This document shows, in pieces, positions 1-8,081 of a DNA stretch of 64,000 bases. Location: contig NZ_FMYV01000005.1 of assembly GCF_900102615.1 (NCBI RefSeq), positions 160,416 to 224,415 on the forward strand, in the 5' to 3' direction. The stretch's first letter is position 1. Each line of letters opens with the position of its first letter. A program made the position numbers and the translations under genes. A model generated the notes under the pieces. It had not been told where the DNA came from. It ran no database searches and worked only from the letters and a program-made list of their open reading frames with translations. Source of the DNA: Geotoga petraea. Its GTDB lineage: Bacteria > Thermotogota > Thermotogae > Petrotogales > Petrotogaceae.

Positions 1-396
1 ATATACTATAGTTTCGATCATTTGATCGGCTACTGTATACATAGGATTCAAAGATGCCATCGGATCTTGGAAAACCATACCTATATGTTTACCTCTGATC
101 CTTGTAAAAGCTTTTTTATTGAGTTTTGCAAGATTCACATATTCTTTTTCCCCGTTTTTAGAAAATTCATCTGTATTAAAAAGAATTTGTGTACCTTCCG
201 CCAAATAACCAGGTTTCTTAATCATACCCATTACGGACTTCATAGTTACTGACTTACCCGAACCTGTTTCTCCAACTACCCCAAGTGCTTCATTCATATT
301 GAGCTCAAAAGAAACCCCGTTTACAGCTTTTACAGTTCCCTCAGCTATATCGAAGTAAGTTTTAAGATCTTTTACAATCAAAACTGGTTCGTTCAA
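1..396 (-). CDS. Oligopeptide ABC transporter ATP-binding protein (OppD/DppD type), N-terminal part
   Basis: This is the first 132 codons of a nucleotide-binding subunit of a peptide importer; the rest lies beyond the left edge. It begins at a TTG behind a GGGGTGAGAA ribosome site. No ATG or GTG fits the conserved N-terminus. The Walker A motif GETGSGKS lies at residues 42-49 and the Q-loop (VFQDP) puts Gln at 110. The segment NLAKL..RIRG between them is typical of the Opp/Dpp subfamily and not of sugar ABC ATPases. The protein would act on the cytoplasmic face, energising uptake of di- or oligopeptides, or of oligosaccharides as in some Thermotoga Opp-like systems. Substrate cannot be told from this fragment. 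Confidence 0.88.
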   Translation of the reverse strand, partial: MNEPVLIVKDLKTYFDIAEGTVKAVNGVSFELNMNEALGVVGETGSGKSVTMKSVMGMIKKPGYLAEGTQILFNTDEFSKNGEKEYVNLAKLNKKAFTRIRGKHIGMVFQDPMASLNPMYTVADQMIETIVY

Positions 397-591
397 TATT
401 CTCACCCCAATGTATTAAATTCATCTAAGATATATTATAATAAATATGAAGATTAAATGTCAAGTGTTAAATTATTTGTTAAACTTAAATATACGTTTTA
501 AACTGCGAATAATTGCTTTTATTGAAAAATATTTCAGTATTTTAAATTTTAATCTTTTTTACGAAAATTATTTCATTGAGGAGGCTGTATA

Positions 592-825
592 ATGCGTTTA
601 GACAAGTTTTTAAAGAAAAATAAAATAGTTAAAAGAAGGGTAATTGCCCACGATTTATGTGTTAATGGAATGGTTTTAAAAGAAAACAGAGAATTAAAAC
701 CAGGTTACGATGTAAAAGATGGAGATTTAATCACCTTAAATTTTGGAAAGAAAGTTTTAAGTATTAAGGTAATTGATGATTATGATTTTGAGATTATTGA
801 AGAAAAATTTATTAAAGGGGATTGA
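592..825 (+). CDS. Small S4-domain RNA-binding protein (RqcP/Hsp15-like)
   Basis: This 77-residue protein is almost nothing but an S4 domain: MRLDKFLKKNKIVKRRVIA opens the typical helix-turn-helix, followed by a VNG turn and KPGYDVKDGD, then a short basic tail. Stand-alone S4 proteins of this size are RqcP (YabO) in Firmicutes, which binds the stalled 50S subunit during alanine tailing, or Hsp15 (HslR). Length and sequence favour RqcP. A GAGGAGG ribosome site precedes the ATG by a good spacing. The gene stands alone and ends in a hairpin shared with the convergent rarA. The exact role is inferred from the family. Confidence 0.8.
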   Translation: MRLDKFLKKNKIVKRRVIAHDLCVNGMVLKENRELKPGYDVKDGDLITLNFGKKVLSIKVIDDYDFEIIEEKFIKGD

Positions 826-838
826 TCCCCTTTAATTT
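814..838. terminator. Bidirectional terminator between the S4 gene and rarA
   Basis: A nearly perfect inverted repeat (AAAGGGGAT / ATCCCCTTT, 2-nt loop) is followed by AATTTT. It overlaps the stop codon of the S4 gene and lies just downstream of the convergent rarA stop. Confidence 0.7.
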
Positions 839-2074
839 TCAATAATCTTTCAACCAATCCCATATTTTCTTTATTCTTTCCCCTATCTTTTTCTCTATAC
901 CATTATTACTCGGGTAATAAAATATATCTTTTTCATATTTTTCGGGCATATATTTTTCTTTTACAAATCCACCGAAATCGTGCGGATATTTATAATTTTT
1001 TCCATAACCCTGTTTTTTCATATTTTTGTTTATTGCATTCATTAAATGCTTTGGAACTGAAAAATTATTTTTATGTATAAATTCTTTTGCATTTAAATAT
1101 GCATTATAAGACCGGTTAGATTTTGGTGCAGCGGCAAGATAAACAGTTGCTTCAGATAATGGAATAACACATTCCGGATAACCTATTTGTTCAGTGGCTG
1201 TCATTGCCGAAACAGCAATATTTAAAGCATTAGGATCAGCAAGCCCTATATCTTCACTCGCAAGTATAACTATTCTTCTTGCAAGGTACATTGGGTCTTC
1301 TCCGTTTTCAAGCATATAACTCAAATACAATATTGCTGCATCTGGATCACTTCCTCTGACACTTTTTATGAATGCTGATATATACGAATATTTATCATCA
1401 ACATCATAATGCATTGTTTTTCCGGTAAAGTCATCAACTTCTTGTGTTGTGATTTTTTTTGTTCCACTTTCAACTAAAGCTTCCACGAAGTTTATTATTC
1501 TTCTAAGATCGCCATTGGCGTAATTAATTATTTCTTTCTTTGCTTTTTCATCTATTTTAACATCTTTATAAAAATTTTCTATTCTATCAAAAACTATTTC
1601 ATATTCTTCTTCATTGAACTCCTTTATTTTGAAAACGTTTACTCTCGATAATAGAGCAGGATTTAATCTAACTGCGGGATTTTCTGTTGTAGCTCCAAAT
1701 AGAATTACATCTCCATTCTCTACACTCAAGAGTAGAGTGTCCTGTTCAGCTCTATTCAGCCTATGAATTTCATCAATAAAAAGTATTTTTTGTTTAGAAA
1801 ATAGATTATCCTCTTTATTGACTATACTTTTTAAAGTCTTTGCCCCTTCTAAAGCTCCAGATATTTGATAAATTTCATAATCATTTTCTATTTCATTTAT
1901 TATAGCTTTTATAAATGTAGATTTGCCAGATCCCGGAGGACCGTAAACTACAAATGATTTTATAGAATCATTATCTAACCATTTTCTAAAGATATTTTTT
2001 AATTTTTCGTTCCCTATTATATCTTCAATTTTTTTTGGTCTAAGAATTTCTGACAAAGGATTATTGCTTTTCAA
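839..2074 (-). CDS. rarA: Replication-associated recombination protein A (RarA/MgsA AAA+ ATPase)
   Basis: This clamp-loader-like AAA+ ATPase acts at stalled replication forks. Visible motifs are Walker A GPPGSGKS at residues 45-52, Walker B ILFIDEIH at about 97-104, and a sensor 1 region with FGATTENP. The C-terminal half has the tetramerisation and MgsA-specific segment (SDPDAAILYLSYMLENGEDP, then ARRIVILASEDIGLADP). At 411 residues it is close to the usual length for the family. It is monocistronic or follows the thioredoxin-like gene, from which a strong terminator separates it. The ribosome site is a GGGGAGA just before the ATG. Confidence 0.95.
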   Translation of the reverse strand: MKSNNPLSEILRPKKIEDIIGNEKLKNIFRKWLDNDSIKSFVVYGPPGSGKSTFIKAIINEIENDYEIYQISGALEGAKTLKSIVNKEDNLFSKQKILFIDEIHRLNRAEQDTLLLSVENGDVILFGATTENPAVRLNPALLSRVNVFKIKEFNEEEYEIVFDRIENFYKDVKIDEKAKKEIINYANGDLRRIINFVEALVESGTKKITTQEVDDFTGKTMHYDVDDKYSYISAFIKSVRGSDPDAAILYLSYMLENGEDPMYLARRIVILASEDIGLADPNALNIAVSAMTATEQIGYPECVIPLSEATVYLAAAPKSNRSYNAYLNAKEFIHKNNFSVPKHLMNAINKNMKKQGYGKNYKYPHDFGGFVKEKYMPEKYEKDIFYYPSNNGIEKKIGERIKKIWDWLKDY

Positions 2075-2130
2075 AATACTCTCCCCTTTTTTCTAATCAC
2101 TTATATAACAATAGTATCATAAAATTAATT

Positions 2131-2158
2131 AAAAAAAAGGAGAGATTATATTCTCTCC
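2131..2158 (-). terminator. Rho-independent terminator of the thioredoxin-like gene
   Basis: On the minus strand GGAGAG, an 8-nt loop and CTCTCC are followed by eight T. The TAA stop of the gene sits inside the loop of the hairpin, so stem formation would compete with the terminating ribosome. Confidence 0.85.
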
Positions 2159-2409
2159 AAATAATATTTTGTTTCTTCTTCTAAATCTTGAATTGAAAAA
2201 TTTCTTACCCATCTGTTTAACTCTTTATTTTCATGTTCTACGATTAGAACAGGAACAGTAAAGATAAGTTTTTGAGCTGCAATATCGGGGTGTTTCTTTG
2301 TATCTATTATTTCAATTTCTATATCATATTTTTTCGCTACATTCTCAACTTTTGGAAGTATTGCTTTACAAACTCCACAGTCATCATGCTTAAAATATCT
2401 GAATTTCAT
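2146..2409 (-). CDS. Thioredoxin-fold protein with CGVC active site
   Basis: This 87-residue cytoplasmic protein has a thioredoxin fold. Beta strand KFRYFKHDD leads into the redox motif C-G-V-C at residues 11-14, followed by a helix, IEIIDTKKHPD, and the cis-proline segment FTVPVLIV. CxxC with a short chain resembles glutaredoxin-like or thioredoxin-like reductants of anaerobes; canonical thioredoxin would have WCGPC. It lacks the glutathione-binding residues I would expect of a true glutaredoxin. The start is set by AGGAGGGG ahead of the ATG. It diverges from hflK. Partner proteins are unknown. Confidence 0.8.
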   Translation of the reverse strand: MKFRYFKHDDCGVCKAILPKVENVAKKYDIEIEIIDTKKHPDIAAQKLIFTVPVLIVEHENKELNRWVRNFSIQDLEEETKYYLERI

Positions 2410-2494
2410 TTATACCCCTCCTATGTATATCGGTATAATAATATTATAATATATAAATATGAATTAATAATGTATTATTTCTTTCAAATATGTA

Positions 2495-2530
2495 TGTTAT
2501 AATAGTCTTATAATACCGGGAGGTGTGAAA
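2495..2530 (+). promoter_or_regulatory. Extended -10 promoter and ribosome site of hflK
   Basis: TG, one base, then TATAAT at 2498-2503 forms an extended -10 element. GGGAGGTG at 2518-2525 is the ribosome site. It overlaps the GTG at 2525 and so decides for the ATG at 2531. Confidence 0.6.
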
Positions 2531-3526
2531 ATGGCAGAATATGAAGTTTTTAATCCTGAGGAAAACAAAAATCAGGAGCCAAAACGTAGGCAAACTCCAC
2601 ATATAAAAACTATTGTGAGTATAATTATCATAATTTTAATTGGCATTTATTTATCCACAGGAGTTTACCAAGTTGGTTCATCTGAAGTGGCTTTGGTAAA
2701 AACATTTGGTAAATATCAAACTACACAAGGACCAGGCATACACATTCATGCTCCAATTCCTTTTCAATCACATGTAATTGTTGATACAAGAAGTGTTAAA
2801 AAGGTTGAAATAGGTTTCAGAACAACAAGAGGTGGTTCTAACCCCACTTATTCAACATTAGATCAAGAATCAAATATGATAACTGGTGATGAAAATATTT
2901 TACATATTGAAGCAGTAGTTCAATATAGAATAAGGGATCCTGAAAAGGCCGCTTTTAGAATTATTGATGATTATAATCTTGTTAAATTCACGACAGAAAG
3001 TATTTTAAGAGAAAGAGTTGCATTATCCAATATAGATGATGTTTTAACAGCTGAAAGAGATTCAATAGCGATGAAAACTGCTGAATTGGTTCAAGAAACG
3101 CTCGACTTATATGACTCAGGAATCATGGTTGAAAGTGTTTTCTTGCAAGATGTAACTCCTCCAGATTCTGTAGTTGCAGCCTTTGACGATGTCAACAATG
3201 CTAAGCAAGACAGAGAAAAAATCATAAATGAAGCAAATAGATATTCTAATGACATTTTACCAAGAGCTGAAGGTGAAGCAGAACAGATTTTGAGGCAAGC
3301 AGAAAGCTATGCTTTTGAGCAAGTCGCAGATGCTGAAGGTGAAACACAGAGGTTCCTTGCAATACTTGATGAATATAAAAATTCTGAGGACGTTACAAGA
3401 AAAAGATTAATCCTTGACGCTATAAACGATATGCTTCAGAGTTCAAAAATTAAAGTTATTTCAGAAAATGACAGCACTCTAAAACTTTTAAACTTAGATC
3501 AAATCTTAGGTGGTGATTCTAAATGA
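2531..3526 (+). CDS. hflK: HflK-like SPFH/band 7 membrane protein
   Basis: This is the larger partner of the HflKC cage, a membrane assembly that in proteobacteria encloses the FtsH protease. The N-terminus is cytoplasmic and acidic/basic, with one membrane segment at about residues 24-44. The SPFH domain follows (SSEVALVKTFGKYQTTQGPGIH), then a long coiled coil rich in EGEAEQILRQAE. I start it at the ATG 2531, because a GTG six bases upstream lies inside the Shine-Dalgarno. It overlaps hflC by 4 nt (ATGA), implying translational coupling. No ftsH lies nearby. The identification is family-level and the protease partner is inferred. Confidence 0.92.
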   Translation: MAEYEVFNPEENKNQEPKRRQTPHIKTIVSIIIIILIGIYLSTGVYQVGSSEVALVKTFGKYQTTQGPGIHIHAPIPFQSHVIVDTRSVKKVEIGFRTTRGGSNPTYSTLDQESNMITGDENILHIEAVVQYRIRDPEKAAFRIIDDYNLVKFTTESILRERVALSNIDDVLTAERDSIAMKTAELVQETLDLYDSGIMVESVFLQDVTPPDSVVAAFDDVNNAKQDREKIINEANRYSNDILPRAEGEAEQILRQAESYAFEQVADAEGETQRFLAILDEYKNSEDVTRKRLILDAINDMLQSSKIKVISENDSTLKLLNLDQILGGDSK

Positions 3527-4383
3527 AAAAAATAGGAACTTGGATAACTTTGGGAATTATCGCCATTTTAGTAATAGTTTTCCTTTCTACATCATTGGTT
3601 ATTTTAGATGAAACTCAACAAGGGGCTATTGTAAGATTTGGTGATATAAAAAAAATAATAACTGAACCAGGCATTTATTTTAAAACTCCATTTGTAGATA
3701 ATGTTTTAAAATTTGAGAAAAGAATAATGCTTTATGATATTGATACTGAGAGAGTTATAACTCAGGATAAAAAAACCATAGTTGTAGACACTTATTCTAT
3801 TTGGAGAATTTCAAACCCACAAACCTTTATTGAAAGTATGAGAACCATAAATAATGCATTAACAAGAATTGATGACGTTGTTTATTCTCATGTACGTGAT
3901 GTTATTGCAAAATATACTTTTGAAGAAATTTTATCAAAAAAAAGATTAGAACTTTTAGAAGAGATCAAGGTTAGAAGTGAAGAATCTCTAAAAACATACG
4001 GAATAAATATTGTTGACGTCAGAGTTAAAAGAACTGATCTTCCAGATGACAACAGAAAAGCTGTTTATGAAAGAATGAATGCAGAAAGATATTCAATTGC
4101 AGCACAAATTAGAGCTGAAGGTGAAAAAGAAGGTCAAAAAATAAGAGCTGAAGCAGACAAGGAAAAAGAGATCATTTTATCCCAAGCAAACAGGGATGCA
4201 AAAATTATAATGGGTACTGCAGACGCAAGCGCTTTAAATATTTATGCTGATGCTTACAACGAAGATTCAGATTTTTATGAATTACAAAGACTTACAACTA
4301 TTTATAAAGAATCATTGAATAATTCTGTAATATCAATTCCTTTAGATTCTCCATTAATGAGATATTTTTACGAGGTGGAATAA
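3523..4383 (+). CDS. hflC: HflC-like SPFH/band 7 membrane protein
   Basis: Second subunit of the HflKC complex, 286 residues. One N-terminal membrane segment (about 6-27) is followed by ETQQGAIVRFGD, the hallmark opening of the HflC SPFH domain. After the SPFH domain comes an alanine/glutamate-rich coiled coil (AQIRAEGEKEGQKIRAEADKE) and a short C-terminal tail. It is coupled to hflK by a 4-nt overlap and to the following lipoprotein by a 1-nt overlap (TAATG), so the three are one transcription unit. The extracytoplasmic location of the SPFH domain is inferred from the proteobacterial homologue. Confidence 0.92.
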   Translation: MKKIGTWITLGIIAILVIVFLSTSLVILDETQQGAIVRFGDIKKIITEPGIYFKTPFVDNVLKFEKRIMLYDIDTERVITQDKKTIVVDTYSIWRISNPQTFIESMRTINNALTRIDDVVYSHVRDVIAKYTFEEILSKKRLELLEEIKVRSEESLKTYGINIVDVRVKRTDLPDDNRKAVYERMNAERYSIAAQIRAEGEKEGQKIRAEADKEKEIILSQANRDAKIIMGTADASALNIYADAYNEDSDFYELQRLTTIYKESLNNSVISIPLDSPLMRYFYEVE

Positions 4384-6116
4384 TGAAAAAAATAATGGGG
4401 TTATTAATTATTTTAACTCTATTAGTATTTACTTCCTGTTCTAACGAAACCAAGGAAAAATTAGTCATGATTGAAACAACAAGAATATCTCCTAATCAAA
4501 GTTTGAAATTTAACACTAATTTTGATTATGACTATTATAATGTTTATATAAATGAATCTCCGGTGAATTTTCAAAGTTCACCGGGGTCATTTTTTATAAA
4601 AAATTTGGAGTATGGTAATAAAAATCTTAAATTAGAATTTTTTAACGACGATGAAGAATTAATAACCCAATATTCTACAACTGTTTTTTTTGATAATGAA
4701 GGCCCAAATATAACCAAAAATAATATTTTTATAGAAAAAAGTGTTTTGAATATAAATTTCGAAACAAACTCTGATGATTATAATTATTCAGAACTTAAAA
4801 TAGGGGACACATTGGTCGCGTCTTCGGTAAACACTTCTTTCTCTAAAAACATTAATAAAGATAGCGGCGATATTAATTTATCTGTTATCCTTTATGATAA
4901 TACTATGAACACAACTAATTTTTCAACCATTATCAATACAAATATAGATAGACCACCAAAAATTATTTCAGAAGAGATAAAAATAAATTTATTTTCTGAA
5001 TATAAACTAAAATTTTATGATGATTGGGATAAAGAATTGAATATATTCGTAGCAAATAATGAAGATGATAGTTATTTTTATCCGTATAATTTGTTAGAAT
5101 CTAACCTATCAACATCTACAATTAATGCTTTTGATTCATCCAATAATTTTGATACTAAAGTTCTAAAAATATCTAAAGATCTTAATATCCCTTTAAGTCC
5201 AAACGTTAATTCAAGGTTGATTTCTTCTGACTCTGGATTTTTCTCATGGAATCCTGAAGGTGAATCAACACAATATATTATAGAAGTTTTTGAAAATAAT
5301 TTTGGTTGGTACCCTAAATATAAAACTAATTCAACTTTTTTTGAAATTAAAGATGAAAATTTGTCGTTTGTGAGAAAAGTTTCAAAAAACAATACTAAAG
5401 GGCTCCCTTCGCCTCCAATTATAAAATTTACCGATACTTTAAAACCCTATGAATCAGGTATTTTAGACAATATAAAACAAAATTCTATCTTAAATCAGAT
5501 AAATTCACCTTTTATTATAGCTTCAGATATCTTGATAGAAGAAGGAACAACATTGTTTATAGAATCTGGAACTACTTTAAGATTTTTTGCAGATTCAAGA
5601 TTAATCGTGAGAGGAAATCTTTTTATAATGCCAGGTTTGGTAAACAGCAATCTCATAGGTAGGGGTATCATAGTAATGGATGGAGGAAATTTAATTATTT
5701 CTGACTCTGATATTGAAAACATTAATATCAGTGGGAAAAGAGGGAATCTAATATTTCTTGAAAATACGAAATTTTCTACTGATTCAAGAATTAATTTAAA
5801 TAATATATCAAGGGTTCAGTTTTATAATGTGATAAAAAATCAAGGAAGCAACAATTTAGAAAATATTTCTGGTATTTATATACTTAATAGTGAATTTTCT
5901 GATTTAAATATAAAAAATTCATATGAAACTATGATTTATAATAGCAATATTAATAGTTTTCAACAAAATTTTAGAACTAGAACTGTAATAGAAAACAGTA
6001 TGGTAAATGAACTTTATAATCAGAATTTTAGTTATTTTAATTCAATAAATAGTATAGTTGAAAATGTTAATAACATAAATTTCTCTCTTTATTTGGAAGA
6101 TGATTCCGTTGATTAG
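4383..6116 (+). CDS. Large lipoprotein with Ig-like segments and C-terminal beta-helix-like repeats
   Basis: The signal peptide ends in the lipobox FTSC with the lipidated Cys at residue 19, so the 577-residue chain is exported and lipid-anchored. The middle part has strand-rich segments resembling Ig/fibronectin modules (SGFFSWNPEGESTQYIIEVF is FN3-like). From about residue 355 the chain has a right-handed beta-helix look, with repeated short strands such as LIVRGNLFIMPG, GNLIISDSDIEN and SGIYILNSEFSD. I recognise no catalytic motif. It is coupled to hflC by a 1-nt overlap. It could be a periplasmic or surface partner of the HflKC cage. Function unknown. Confidence 0.75.
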   Translation: MKKIMGLLIILTLLVFTSCSNETKEKLVMIETTRISPNQSLKFNTNFDYDYYNVYINESPVNFQSSPGSFFIKNLEYGNKNLKLEFFNDDEELITQYSTTVFFDNEGPNITKNNIFIEKSVLNINFETNSDDYNYSELKIGDTLVASSVNTSFSKNINKDSGDINLSVILYDNTMNTTNFSTIINTNIDRPPKIISEEIKINLFSEYKLKFYDDWDKELNIFVANNEDDSYFYPYNLLESNLSTSTINAFDSSNNFDTKVLKISKDLNIPLSPNVNSRLISSDSGFFSWNPEGESTQYIIEVFENNFGWYPKYKTNSTFFEIKDENLSFVRKVSKNNTKGLPSPPIIKFTDTLKPYESGILDNIKQNSILNQINSPFIIASDILIEEGTTLFIESGTTLRFFADSRLIVRGNLFIMPGLVNSNLIGRGIIVMDGGNLIISDSDIENINISGKRGNLIFLENTKFSTDSRINLNNISRVQFYNVIKNQGSNNLENISGIYILNSEFSDLNIKNSYETMIYNSNINSFQQNFRTRTVIENSMVNELYNQNFSYFNSINSIVENVNNINFSLYLEDDSVD

Positions 6117-6771
6117 TTCTGTTGAGAACTTATTTAGAAATTTAATTTTGGAAACTAATTCTAATACTCATCTTCCTAATTCGGCATCTGTATTTTTGGC
6201 AAATTCTAGTTTAAATCTTATAAAAGATAAAATGAAAATTCTTGAAATAGGATCAGGGATTGGACATGTGAGTTTAGTTCTTTCAAAACTATTTAAAAAC
6301 TGCCATTTCACTGGAATTGAAATACAAAAAGAGCTTTACGAACTATCAAAAAGAAATCGAATCATTAACAAGTGTGAAAATGTAAAGTTCATAAACGACA
6401 ATATTGCAAACATAAGCAGTTATTTTGAACATGAAAGTTTTGATTTGATTATATCAAATCCTCCACATTATACTTCTGGAAGGGAAAGTTTAAAAAACGA
6501 TAGAAAAATAGCGAGAACATTTGGTGAAGACGATATTATATCTTTTGTTTTAAACTCTTGGAAAATGATTAAAAATAAAAAAACCATAAGTTATGTCGTA
6601 CATAATAATACTTTTAGGTCGTTTTTTTATCATTCTATTAAAAATAATTTAGAACCTTATGAAATCATTCCTGCATTGGGAGAAAAAAGTAAAAACATTC
6701 AATTAATTAATATCAAAGTTAGAAAAAATGGTGGGAAAAATTTAAATTTTAAAAGGCCTTATATTATATAA
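6100..6771 (+). CDS. SAM-dependent methyltransferase, TrmN6/YfiC-like
   Basis: This class I Rossmann methyltransferase of 223 residues has motif I ILEIGSGIGHVSLVL and an acidic post-II residue in FTGIEIQKEL. The catalytic motif NPPHY is the N6-adenine signature (NPPF/Y) of tRNA1(Val) A37 and rRNA/protein N-methyltransferases. The nearest functional family is TrmN6 (tRNA m6A37), but HemK-like substrates cannot be excluded. Its start lies 17 nt inside the lipoprotein gene, so the two are translationally coupled. The next gene is a nucleotide kinase 23 nt downstream. Confidence 0.78.
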   Translation: MIPLISSVENLFRNLILETNSNTHLPNSASVFLANSSLNLIKDKMKILEIGSGIGHVSLVLSKLFKNCHFTGIEIQKELYELSKRNRIINKCENVKFINDNIANISSYFEHESFDLIISNPPHYTSGRESLKNDRKIARTFGEDDIISFVLNSWKMIKNKKTISYVVHNNTFRSFFYHSIKNNLEPYEIIPALGEKSKNIQLINIKVRKNGGKNLNFKRPYII

Positions 6772-6794
6772 CTTAAAAATTAGGAGTGATTTTT

Positions 6795-7484
6795 TTGAGT
6801 AATGGAAAACTTATTGTTTTGGAATCTGGCACAGATTCCAGTGGTAAAGAAACACAAACAAATTTATTATTTAAAAGATTAAAAGAAAAAAAAATAAATG
6901 TTTTAAAAGTGGAATATCCTGATTATATGAGTGATTCTTCTTCTTTAATTAAAATGTATTTAAACGGAGACTTTGGTAAGGACCCTTATTCTGTTAATCC
7001 TTTCGCAGCTTCATCTTTTTTTGCAGTTGATAGATACGCCTCTTTTAAAACAAAATGGCAAAATTTTTATGAAAATGGAGGGCTCATAATAGCTGATAGA
7101 TATACGACATCAAACATGGTTCACCAAGCGTCAAAAATTGAAAACAAGGAAGAAAAAGATTTTTTTCTTGATTGGCTATATGATTTTGAATTCAATAAAA
7201 TTTGTATACCAGAACCTGATATAGTCTTTTTTCTCGATGTCCCACCTGATATTTCATCTATTTTAATGAAAAATAGAAAAAATAAAATAAATGGGTCAGC
7301 TAAAAAAGATATTCATGAAGATAACGCACAATATCTTTTAAATACATATAAAAATGCTTTATATGTAGCAAAGAAATACAAATGGGAGATAATAAATTGT
7401 GTATCTGGAAATAGACTTAAACCTATTGAAACAATCAATGACGAAATTTTAAAAAAAACAAAAGAGCTTATAAACTCACAATAA
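6795..7484 (+). CDS. Thymidylate/deoxynucleoside kinase, clostridial type
   Basis: P-loop kinase of about 229 residues that probably phosphorylates dTMP to dTDP. The P-loop reads GTDSSGKET, so the usual Ser/Thr after GK is Glu. The rest matches the clostridial thymidylate kinase subgroup (FFAVDRYAS, then DRYTTSNMVHQ, then a LID-like RKNK segment). The TTG at 6795 is the likely start. AGGAGTG at 6782-6788 is its ribosome site, which an upstream GTG at 6786 would overlap. The gene converges on the nudix gene with a 9-nt 3' overlap and no clear terminator. The dTMP specificity is inferred. Confidence 0.85.
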   Translation: MSNGKLIVLESGTDSSGKETQTNLLFKRLKEKKINVLKVEYPDYMSDSSSLIKMYLNGDFGKDPYSVNPFAASSFFAVDRYASFKTKWQNFYENGGLIIADRYTTSNMVHQASKIENKEEKDFFLDWLYDFEFNKICIPEPDIVFFLDVPPDISSILMKNRKNKINGSAKKDIHEDNAQYLLNTYKNALYVAKKYKWEIINCVSGNRLKPIETINDEILKKTKELINSQ

Positions 7485-8081
7485 GTCTATAAACTCTTTA
7501 GTTAACCTTGCAGTTAGTCCCCAAATTATATTTTTTTTATATTGATAAAAATAGATTGGGTATTTCCCTTTTCTCCATTTGTAATTTTTCCCATTTGGGA
7601 TTAATTCATAAGGGAATCCATCTTCTGTACTAGTTATGATTTCCGCATAGTGAATAGCAGGGCTGTTATTTTTCAAGAACTCTATCGGAACGGTAAATAA
7701 ACTATCGACTTCGTCTCTTGAAAATTCTATAGTGTGTAGTTCTCTATCTATAAAACCAATGTAAGAATTAATAATGAAATTATAAGGCGATATGAAATAA
7801 TCGCCTTTTTTTATTACCTCTATTTCTTCTGAATATATGTTCAGCTCTTCTATAGTTTCCCTTATAGCTGCCTCCAAATAGCTTTCACCTTTTTCTACCA
7901 TTCCACCAGGGAAAGACACTTCTCCCGGCTGTTTACTTAATGAAAGTGCTCTTGTTTCGTATAATAAAGATAATTCCCCATCAACGTATATTAAGGGGAT
8001 CAATACTGAATATATATTTTTAATTCCCAATGACCTTGGCTCATGTTTCGCTAATTTTCTCTTTAATTTTTCTAAATCCAT
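7476..8081 (-). CDS. Nudix hydrolase, CoA pyrophosphatase (NudL) type
   Basis: The Nudix box is complete at residues 59-81 (GG..EKGES....AIRETIEELN). The segment QPGEVSFPGG just before it matches the extra signature of the UPF0035/NudL group, which cleaves coenzyme A and its thioesters to 3',5'-ADP and phosphopantetheine. The length of 201 residues fits. It is the last gene of the long minus-strand run and begins directly next to the fRMsr stop codon, without spacer. The substrate is inferred from the signature. Confidence 0.85.
   Translation of the reverse strand: MDLEKLKRKLAKHEPRSLGIKNIYSVLIPLIYVDGELSLLYETRALSLSKQPGEVSFPGGMVEKGESYLEAAIRETIEELNIYSEEIEVIKKGDYFISPYNFIINSYIGFIDRELHTIEFSRDEVDSLFTVPIEFLKNNSPAIHYAEIITSTEDGFPYELIPNGKNYKWRKGKYPIYFYQYKKNIIWGLTARLTKEFIDLL

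Noticed and set aside
2525..2530. GTG as hflK start
   Set aside because: It lies inside the Shine-Dalgarno sequence; ATG 2531 has the right spacing.
7440..7500. Terminator between the thymidylate kinase and nudix genes
   Set aside because: Only weak, interrupted pairing (AAAGAG/CTCTTT far apart) and no T-run.
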